Made by a program: the position numbers and the translations under genes. The notes under the pieces were generated by a model. It did not search any database and was not told the DNA's origin. It saw only the letters and a list, made by a program, of their open reading frames with translations. A stretch of DNA of 11,020 bases, from contig DBUL01000220.1 in NCBI GenBank assembly GCA_002307905.1, positions 14,851 through 25,870 on the forward strand, written 5' to 3'. Position 1 is the stretch's first letter. Every line of letters begins with the position of its first letter. Below are positions 6,799 through 11,020 of this stretch, in pieces. Source of the DNA: Rhizobiaceae bacterium UBA1291 (lineage in GTDB: Bacteria > Pseudomonadota > Alphaproteobacteria > Rhizobiales > Rhizobiaceae).

Positions 6799-7296
6799 TC
6801 AGCCGAGCCGCTTTTCCATGATCATCGCAGGCAGGCCGCTGTCCGGCCCGCCGCAGCTCGTCGTGCGGTCGACCTCGACGAAGCCGTGTTCCTGATAGAA
6901 CTTGACCGCCGCCGTGTTGCGCGGCTCGACCTCGAGCCGCATGATCTCGGCATCGGGAAAACAGGTTTCCAGCTCGGCGAAGAGATCGCGGCCGATGCCC
7001 ATGCGCTGGCATGAAGGCCGGACATAGAGCTGATGCAGGAAGGCGGTCTTGGCCATCTTCGTCGACATGGCAGCATAGGCCATGCCGCCGAGCTGGCGAC
7101 CGTCGTCCGCCACGAGGAACTCGCCGCCCTTCTTTTCAATCCGGGCCTTCAGCGCCGCAAGGGAATGCCAGGCATCGACCAGTTCGCGCACCTTCGCCTC
7201 GCCGTAGAGCGAATCATAGGTGGCGTGGAAGGTCTCCGACAGCAGGGTGCGGAGCGCGTCCGCGTCCTTTGGGCCGGCGGTGCGGACGAAGAACAA
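6799..7296 (-). CDS. GNAT-family N-acetyltransferase, downstream of gatB
   Basis: A single-domain acetyltransferase of 165 residues if translated from the TTG at 7296. It shows the N-terminal strand FVRTAGPKDADALRTLL, the strand EFLVADDGRQLGGMAYAAM (59-77), motif A LHQLYVRPSCQRMGIGRDL (88-106) with loop QRMGIG (97-102), and the C-terminal NTAAVKFYQEHGF (127-139). There is no ATG near the start. The TTG at 7296 has AGGA eight bases upstream, overlapping the end of gatB, and is four bases beyond the gatB stop. A TTG at 7314 would give 171 residues and overlap gatB, without a better ribosome binding site. Expression is therefore probably coupled to gatB. Nothing ties its substrate to tRNA charging; the pairing may be only positional. 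Confidence 0.88.
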   Translation of the reverse strand: MFFVRTAGPKDADALRTLLSETFHATYDSLYGEAKVRELVDAWHSLAALKARIEKKGGEFLVADDGRQLGGMAYAAMSTKMAKTAFLHQLYVRPSCQRMGIGRDLFAELETCFPDAEIMRLEVEPRNTAAVKFYQEHGFVEVDRTTSCGGPDSGLPAMIMEKRLG

Positions 7297-7300
7297 GGCC

Positions 7301-8806
7301 TTATTCCTCGACAATGCCGAGCTTGGCCTTGACCAGCGCCTGGACGGCCTGCGGGTTGGCCTTGCCGCCGGTCGCCTTCATCACCTGGCCGACGAACCAG
7401 CCGGCGAGCGTCGGCTTGGCGAGCACCTTGGCGACCTGATCGGGATTGGCGGCGATGATCTCGTCGACGGCCTTTTCGATGGCGCCGGTGTCGGTGACCT
7501 GCTTCATGCCGCGGCTCTCGACAATCTCGGCCGGATCGCCGCCCTCGTTGAAGACGATCTCGAACAGGTCCTTGGCGATCTTGCCGGAAATGGTCTCGGC
7601 CTTGATGAGGTCGATGATGCCGCCGAGCTGGGCCGGCGAAACCGGAGTCTCTTCAATGGCTTTGCCAGCTTTGTTCAAGGCGCCAAGCAGGTCGTTGATG
7701 ACCCAGTTGGCCGCCGTCTTGCCGTCGCGGCCGGCAGCGACAGCTTCGAAATAGTCGGCGATCGCCTTTTCCGAGACGAGCACGGAGGCGTCGTAGACGG
7801 AGAGGCCGAGTTCGGCGACGAAACGCGCCTTCTTGTCGTCGGGCAGTTCCGGCAGGTCCTTCTTCATCGCCTCGATGAAGGCGTCGTCGAATTCGAGCGG
7901 CAAGAGGTCAGGATCGGGGAAGTAGCGATAGTCATGCGCATCTTCCTTCGAGCGCATGGAGCGGGTCTCGCCCTTGCCCGGATCGAAGAGGCGGGTTTCC
8001 TGGTCGATTACGCCGCCGTCCTCAAGGATGGCGATCTGGCGACGGGCTTCGTATTCGATGGCCTGGCCGATGAAGCGGATCGAGTTGACGTTCTTGATTT
8101 CGCAGCGCGTGCCGAATTCGCCGCCCGGCTTGCGCACCGAGACGTTGACGTCGGCGCGCATCGAGCCTTCGTCCATGTTGCCGTCACAGGTACCGAGGTA
8201 GCGCACGATCGAGCGCAGCTTGGTCATGTAGGCCTTGGCTTCGTCGGAGGACCGCATGTCGGGCTTGGAGACGATTTCCATCAGCGCCACGCCGGAGCGG
8301 TTCAGGTCGACATAGGACATGGTCGGGTGCTGGTCGTGCATCGACTTGCCGGCATCCTGTTCCAGATGCAGGCGTTCGATGCCGATCTCGATATCCTCGA
8401 AATTGCCCTGACGGTCGGGACCGAGCGAGATGATGATCTTGCCCTCGCCGACGATCGGATCCTTGAACTGCGAGATCTGGTAGCCCTGCGGCAGGTCGGG
8501 ATAGAAATAGTTCTTGCGGTCGAAGATCGAGCGCTTGTTGATCTGGGCTTTCAGGCCGAGACCGGTACGCACGGCCTGGGCCACGCATTCCTCGTTGATG
8601 ACGGGCAGCATGCCGGGCATGGCGGCATCGACCAGCGACACGTTGGAGTTCGGCGCATTGCCGAAGGTCGTCGACGCGCCCGAAAACAGCTTGGAATTGC
8701 TCGTTACCTGGGCGTGGACCTCCATGCCGATGACGATCTCCCAATCACCGGTGGCGCCGGGGATAAAACGTTTCGGATCGGGCGTGCGGGTGTCAACAAG
8801 GGTCAT
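7301..8806 (-). CDS. gatB: Asp/Glu-tRNA amidotransferase subunit B
   Basis: GatB is the kinase and tRNA-binding subunit of GatCAB, which turns misacylated Glu-tRNA(Gln) and/or Asp-tRNA(Asn) into the correct amide form; the ammonia comes from GatA. At 501 residues it has the full family length. Visible are [19 protein letters not shown] (27-45), the signature [19 protein letters not shown] (95-113), [18 protein letters not shown] (166-183), the KNVNS segment of the cradle domain, and the C-terminal helical YqeY-like tail (about 350-500) that contacts the tRNA. The minus-strand ATG at 8806 gives an N-terminus of about 20 residues before the family core; its ribosome binding site (CGAGCAG) is weak. 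A GNAT gene follows four bases after its stop. gatA is nearby on the same strand but separated by three genes. Confidence 0.98.
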   Translation of the reverse strand: MTLVDTRTPDPKRFIPGATGDWEIVIGMEVHAQVTSNSKLFSGASTTFGNAPNSNVSLVDAAMPGMLPVINEECVAQAVRTGLGLKAQINKRSIFDRKNYFYPDLPQGYQISQFKDPIVGEGKIIISLGPDRQGNFEDIEIGIERLHLEQDAGKSMHDQHPTMSYVDLNRSGVALMEIVSKPDMRSSDEAKAYMTKLRSIVRYLGTCDGNMDEGSMRADVNVSVRKPGGEFGTRCEIKNVNSIRFIGQAIEYEARRQIAILEDGGVIDQETRLFDPGKGETRSMRSKEDAHDYRYFPDPDLLPLEFDDAFIEAMKKDLPELPDDKKARFVAELGLSVYDASVLVSEKAIADYFEAVAAGRDGKTAANWVINDLLGALNKAGKAIEETPVSPAQLGGIIDLIKAETISGKIAKDLFEIVFNEGGDPAEIVESRGMKQVTDTGAIEKAVDEIIAANPDQVAKVLAKPTLAGWFVGQVMKATGGKANPQAVQALVKAKLGIVEE

Positions 8807-8844
8807 CGGCTGCTCGTGTCATGCGTGGATTTCTCAAGCCCGTG

Positions 8845-8873
8845 AGGTAGAACAAATGCGGCGGTGGCGCAAG
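8845..8873 (-). promoter_or_regulatory. gatB: Possible gatB promoter
   Basis: On the minus strand, CTTGCG at 8873-8868 and CTACCT at 8850-8845 match eight of twelve bases of the rhizobial CTTGAC/CTATAT form, with the exact 17-base spacer. Transcription would begin near 8838, leaving a leader of about 30 bases. The site lies in the 138-base divergent region between gatB and the DUF1294 gene; no equally good site was found for the plus-strand gene. Confidence 0.35.
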
Positions 8874-8944
8874 GCTTGTGCGGTTCACGCCGAAGGCTCA
8901 GACGGCTTACAAAACGTTAAACGGCAGTCGCTAGGCTGGTACGC

Positions 8945-9277
8945 ATGACCTCTGCAAGCATGCCCATCCTGGTGGCGATCGCCGCGCTCTACAACATCGT
9001 CGTCTTCTGCGCCTACGCGTATGACAAGGCGGCGGCGCGGAACGGCGACTGGCGGGTACGGGAATCCACCCTGCTGTGGCTCGCCGTGCTCGGCGGGGGG
9101 ATCGGCGCATTTGTCGGCCAGCGGCTGCTACGCCACAAGACGCGCAAGCCGCCCTTCCACGTAGTGCTGCCTGCCCTGTTCATCGTGCACACATTGCTCG
9201 CAGTCACGACACTTGTCGCCCCGGAGGCGGCCCTTGCAGCCATCCGAGCCCGTGCTGCAGCGATCGCCGGAAGCTAG
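8945..9277 (+). CDS. DUF1294 small membrane protein
   Basis: A 110-residue inner-membrane protein of the DUF1294 family, whose function is unknown. Three hydrophobic segments lie at about 7-25, 42-60 and 70-92. The family pattern is clear: YDKAAAR (26-32) with WRVRESTLL (36-44), then LGGGIGAFVGQ (49-59), RHKTRKPPF (63-71), and the last helix. The C-terminal Ala/Arg-rich tail (93-110) is short. The ATG at 8945 has a weak AGG about nine bases upstream; a second in-frame ATG at 8960 is possible and would still keep the first helix. The gene diverges from gatB and its stop codon TAG overlaps the stop of the convergent GNAT gene. Confidence 0.88.
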   Translation: MTSASMPILVAIAALYNIVVFCAYAYDKAAARNGDWRVRESTLLWLAVLGGGIGAFVGQRLLRHKTRKPPFHVVLPALFIVHTLLAVTTLVAPEAALAAIRARAAAIAGS

Positions 9278-9783
9278 AATTCCGGCCCGTAGGCGGGGGA
9301 AACCGGCGCGGCCAGCTGCTTCGACAGGCCAACCGACTGGACGTCGCGATCGAGCTTCGGATTGTAGGCGATCGTCAGCCAATGCACGGCATAGCCGTGT
9401 TTCTCGAAGAAACGCACCCCCTCTTCGTTCTTGGCATGTGTCTGCAGACTCGCCTTGGTGAAGCCCTGGTGCAGGACCTCCTTCTCGATCTCCTCGAGCA
9501 GCGCGGCACCCAGGCCCTGACCCTGGAAATCCGGATCGATCCAGAAGTCGGTGATGTTCTCGTCGAGCTCCTCGCGCGCCGCCCAGCCGGCAGGCTGTCC
9601 GTTCAACTCGATCACCGAGATCGTCAGCCATCCGGAGCGCGTGAAATTGAGGAAGGCGGACCGGGCACCCTCGACCATGGCCTTCGTCTCGCCGACCGGG
9701 ATCATCGCCTTTTCCCAGGCGCGAAAACCGATGGCGGCCAAGAGATCCGCTTCGTCGCGGCGCGCATTGCGTATCGTGATCAT
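9274..9783 (-). CDS. GNAT-family N-acetyltransferase, nearest GNAT to yjhX
   Basis: A 169-residue acetyltransferase. The N-terminal strand ITIRNARRDEADLL (2-15) is typical for a GNAT start. Motif A reads ITDFWIDPDFQGQGLGAALL (77-96) with the cofactor loop QGQGLG (87-92); NEEGVRFFEKHGY (119-131) is the C-terminal motif. The last 25 residues are a Pro/Ser-containing tail outside the fold. The ATG at 9783 has a G-rich site (GGGGTG) just upstream and gives the normal family N-terminus; a GTG at 9843 would add 20 residues but its AGAGG is only two bases away. It is convergent with the DUF1294 gene and divergent from yjhX across 425 bases. E. coli YjhQ, partner of YjhX, is also a GNAT protein, but sits in tandem there. 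Confidence 0.88.
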   Translation of the reverse strand: MITIRNARRDEADLLAAIGFRAWEKAMIPVGETKAMVEGARSAFLNFTRSGWLTISVIELNGQPAGWAAREELDENITDFWIDPDFQGQGLGAALLEEIEKEVLHQGFTKASLQTHAKNEEGVRFFEKHGYAVHWLTIAYNPKLDRDVQSVGLSKQLAAPVSPAYGPEF

Positions 9784-9928
9784 CGGCACCCCATCTTTCG
9801 GCAACAGTAGATCATCGGAGTCGAGGTTTTTCCAGCCCGGCACCGCCTCTCACGAAGCCACGAATATTTCCCTTTATTTTCAGCGAGTTACCGCACCGGC
9901 TCGAAAGTCTCCGCCGCGGAGGGGCCGC

Positions 9929-9957
9929 CGGCCACGGGCAGAACCGCGCCGTGGCCG
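9929..9957. repeat. Nine-base inverted repeat
   Basis: CGGCCACGG at 9929-9937 is the exact reverse complement of CCGTGGCCG at 9949-9957, with an 11-base spacer. No T-run follows on either strand. It could fold in an RNA or be a binding site for a dimeric protein. It lies between two divergent genes, where operators are common, but I do not recognise the sequence. Confidence 0.5.
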
Positions 9958-10004
9958 ATTCGACACGCTGCCGAGACAGGACGTCATGCTTCAGCCTTCG
10001 GCGC

Positions 10005-10033
10005 TTGACGTGAACGCGCGGCACGCCCATTTT
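10005..10033 (+). promoter_or_regulatory. Possible plus-strand promoter upstream of yjhX
   Basis: TTGACG at 10005-10010, preceded by C to give the rhizobial CTTGAC, is followed after exactly 17 bases by CATTTT at 10028-10033. The -35 match is excellent and the -10 moderate. Transcription would begin near 10040, which leaves about 170 bases before the yjhX start. Confidence 0.35.
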
Positions 10034-10039
10034 CAGACT

Positions 10040-10171
10040 GCAACCTATGGAGTGTGGATGTTCCGTCAGTCGGAGACCCGGTAAAGGCCCCTGCCCGCGA
10101 TCGTCGTGATCCGCGCGCTTGGGCCCGAAAAAGCGAAGCCCCGACGCCTATGCGGCGCCGGTATCGTTTTT
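10040..10171 (+). ncRNA. Candidate small RNA or attenuated leader of yjhX
   Basis: The segment is bounded by a promoter-like site at 10005-10033 and a terminator-like hairpin at 10141-10171. A transcript of about 130 bases would contain a stem-loop at 10096-10115 and a weaker GGGC/GCCC pairing at 10121-10141. It resembles no RNA family I can recognise: I see no 6S, SRP, RNase P or tmRNA landmarks, and no CCUCCU-type loop of the rhizobial AbcR RNAs. It may be a free small RNA, or a leader in which termination controls yjhX. All of this is inferred from pattern. Confidence 0.3.
10141..10171 (+). terminator. Terminator-like hairpin ahead of yjhX
   Basis: CCGACGCC (10141-10148) pairs with GGCGCCGG (10154-10161) through a five-base TATGC loop, giving seven pairs and one A-C mismatch. 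The tail TATCGTTTTT (10162-10171) ends in five T's. This is the form of an intrinsic terminator on the plus strand. It lies 38 bases before the yjhX start, so it would stop transcripts entering from the left unless read-through is controlled. Confidence 0.45.
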
Positions 10172-10208
10172 GTGCGCTCGCCTCAGAGCGCTTATCCGGA
10201 TCGACACC

Positions 10209-10466
10209 ATGGACATCTCCCGCGCCGAACAGCGCATCCTCCACCTGCTCGCCCAGGGCGGGCGCATCGAACTCACCCGTGACGAAAATCGAAAGATCGA
10301 GAAGATCCAGCTCTTCACCCGCGAAGGCTGGGTGTTCAGCGGCCTCGACATCATCGCCTTCCGCAAGCTGAAGCAGAAGAAGGCAATCAAGTCCTCCGGC
10401 GGCCACCCCTACCGCATCACCGAACGCGGCCTGGTGCTGGTCAGGTCACAGCCGGACAACAGGTAG
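10209..10466 (+). CDS. yjhX: YjhX-family protein (UPF0386, toxin-like)
   Basis: The 85-residue product has the same length as E. coli YjhX and shares its pattern: SRAEQRILHLLAQGGRI (4-20), a FTREGW segment near 36-41, FRKLKQKKAIKS (51-62), HPYRITERGL (66-75) and a C-terminal VRSQPDNR (78-85). The fold is probably a small winged-helix-like DNA-binding unit, judged from the helical N-terminus and basic centre. In E. coli, YjhX is described as the toxin of a pair with the GNAT protein YjhQ. Here no gene follows in tandem; the next gene is gatA on the other strand. The ATG at 10209 gives the family N-terminus; upstream in-frame codons add about 30 unrelated residues. The ribosome binding site is weak. 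Homologues are common as lone chromosomal genes in rhizobia, so a toxin role should not be assumed. Confidence 0.85.
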   Translation: MDISRAEQRILHLLAQGGRIELTRDENRKIEKIQLFTREGWVFSGLDIIAFRKLKQKKAIKSSGGHPYRITERGLVLVRSQPDNR

Positions 10467-10467
10467 T

Positions 10468-10498
10468 ACAAACGAGAAGCGGCGCCCTCGGGCGCCGC
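10468..10498 (-). terminator. Terminator of gatA, between convergent genes
   Basis: GCGGCGCC (10479-10486) and GGCGCCGC (10491-10498) form a perfect eight-base-pair stem with a CTCG loop. Read on the minus strand, the tail is TTCTCGTTTGT (10478-10468), T-rich enough for an intrinsic terminator of gatA, whose stop is 24 bases upstream of the stem. On the plus strand no T-run follows, but the stem alone could still protect the 3' end of the yjhX message. Confidence 0.55.
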
Positions 10499-10522
10499 GT
10501 CATGATGCAAGCGAATGAATTC

Positions 10523-11020
10523 CTACCACCACTTCGAAGGCGTGAACTTGCCGGCGGCCTGTTCGATGACGTGGGCGGTCTTGAACAGCGTGCTTTCCTC
10601 GAAGGGGCGGCCGATCAGCTGCAGGCCGAGCGGCAGGCCCTTGGCGTCGAGGCCGGCGGGAACCGACAGGCCCGGCAGGCCGGCCATGTTGACCGTGACC
10701 GTGAAGATGTCGTTGAGGTACATCGCCACCGGATCTGCAGCGAGCGCCTCGTCGCCGATGGCGAAGGCCGAGGACGGGGTCGCCGGCGTCAGGATGGCGT
10801 CGACGTCGTTGAAGGCCAGTTCGAAGTCGCGCTTGATCAGCGTGCGGACCTTCTGCGCCTGCAGGTAATAGGCGTCGTAATAGCCGGCCGAGAGTACATA
10901 GGTGCCGATCATAATCCGGCGCTTGACCTCGGTGCCGAAGCCGCTCGCGCGGGTCTTTTCGTACATGTCGGCAATGTCCTTGCCGTCGACGCGCAGGCCG
11001 TAGCGGACGCCGTCACAGCG
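10523..11020 (-). CDS. gatA: Asp/Glu-tRNA amidotransferase subunit A, C-terminal part
   Basis: This is the last 165 residues of GatA, the glutaminase/amidase subunit of GatCAB that frees ammonia from glutamine for tRNA-bound Glu or Asp. The gene runs off the right edge, and the frame stays open to base 11020. Family features present are [12 protein letters not shown], the stretch [52 protein letters not shown], and [33 protein letters not shown] near the end. The amidase-signature Ser-Ser-Lys triad lies outside the window. It ends at a TAG and is followed by an intrinsic terminator. gatC, often next to gatA, would lie upstream beyond the edge, if present. Confidence 0.97.
   Translation of the reverse strand, partial: RCDGVRYGLRVDGKDIADMYEKTRASGFGTEVKRRIMIGTYVLSAGYYDAYYLQAQKVRTLIKRDFELAFNDVDAILTPATPSSAFAIGDEALAADPVAMYLNDIFTVTVNMAGLPGLSVPAGLDAKGLPLGLQLIGRPFEESTLFKTAHVIEQAAGKFTPSKWW

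Larger units (their letters stand above)
9784..10208. other. 425-base intergenic region before yjhX
   Basis: This is the longest gene-free stretch in the window. From left to right it holds: an A/T-rich patch at about 9860-9885, the likely promoter area of the minus-strand GNAT gene, without a clear hexamer pair; a small inverted repeat CTCCG/CGGAG at 9909-9921; a longer inverted repeat at 9929-9957; a promoter-like site on the plus strand at 10005-10033; a stem-loop at 10096-10115 (CGCGATC/GATCCGCG with one bulged C); and a terminator-like hairpin with a T-rich tail at 10141-10171. The open frames across it on both strands have no protein-like translations, and I assign no gene here. Confidence 0.6.

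Noticed and set aside
7220-8845. Long open frame of about 541 codons on the plus strand opposite gatB
   Set aside because: Same cause: gatB is unmistakable on the minus strand, and the antisense translation has no recognisable motif.
5808-9783. Three GNAT genes as products of a recent tandem duplication
   Set aside because: The three proteins differ in length, in the cofactor loop (RGRGIG, QRMGIG, QGQGLG) and in flanking sequence, so they look like unrelated members of a large superfamily.
9551-10084. Plus-strand open frame of 177 codons over the GNAT gene start and the intergenic region
   Set aside because: Its first part is antisense to a clear GNAT gene and the rest is Arg/Pro-rich without structure; no ribosome binding site was seen.
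10040-10171. Known structural RNAs (6S, SRP RNA, RNase P RNA, tmRNA, tRNA) in the pre-yjhX region
   Set aside because: No landmark of these RNAs, such as a T-loop GGTTCGA or the conserved SRP or RNase P core, was found; only a generic candidate RNA is reported.
9984-10406. Minus-strand open frame of 140 codons overlapping yjhX and its upstream region
   Set aside because: It is antisense to the YjhX-family gene and its translation shows no family pattern; the sense reading matches a known family over its whole length.

Overview
The window looks like chromosomal core DNA of an alphaproteobacterium of the Hyphomicrobiales, most likely Rhizobiaceae (Sinorhizobium/Ensifer, Rhizobium, Agrobacterium or a close relative). 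Support comes from the strong G/C preference at third codon positions, the aroQ-accB-accC-aat order, an adjacent DUF2155/NDUFA12 pair, GatB and GatA in place of a purely synthetase-based route to Gln/Asn-tRNA, and promoter-like sites resembling the rhizobial CTTGAC-N17-CTATAT form. The genus is inferred. I see no transposase, integrase, CRISPR array, tRNA or rRNA.

Left part, plus strand (251-4048): a secreted DsbA-family thiol oxidoreductase, then a 129-base gap with a strong hairpin, then a tight run aroQ-accB-accC-aat with gaps of 23, 4 and 12 bases. This run joins the shikimate pathway (dehydroquinate to dehydroshikimate), the biotin carrier and biotin carboxylase of acetyl-CoA carboxylase (malonyl-CoA for fatty acids), and the L/F-transferase that marks proteins for N-degron decay.

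Middle part (4085-6771): minus-strand genes for a 79-residue protein of unknown role, a secreted DUF2155 protein with a proline-rich tail, the complex I accessory subunit NDUFA12, and a GNAT acetyltransferase. A plus-strand gene for a small secreted eight-cysteine protein diverges from the GNAT gene.

Right part (6799-11020): gatB with a GNAT gene four bases downstream (minus), a DUF1294 membrane protein (plus) whose stop codon overlaps that of a convergent GNAT gene (minus), a 425-base intergenic region, a YjhX-family protein (plus), and the 3' end of gatA (minus) cut by the window edge. GatA and GatB are parts of the GatCAB transamidosome; gatC is not visible.

Most of the window is ordinary housekeeping DNA. 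The parts that deserve a second look are the 425-base region before yjhX, which holds a promoter-like site, stem-loops and a terminator-like hairpin ahead of the coding start, and the placement of a YjhX toxin-family gene next to a GNAT gene, which recalls but does not reproduce the E. coli YjhX-YjhQ pair. No clearly new system is demonstrated.
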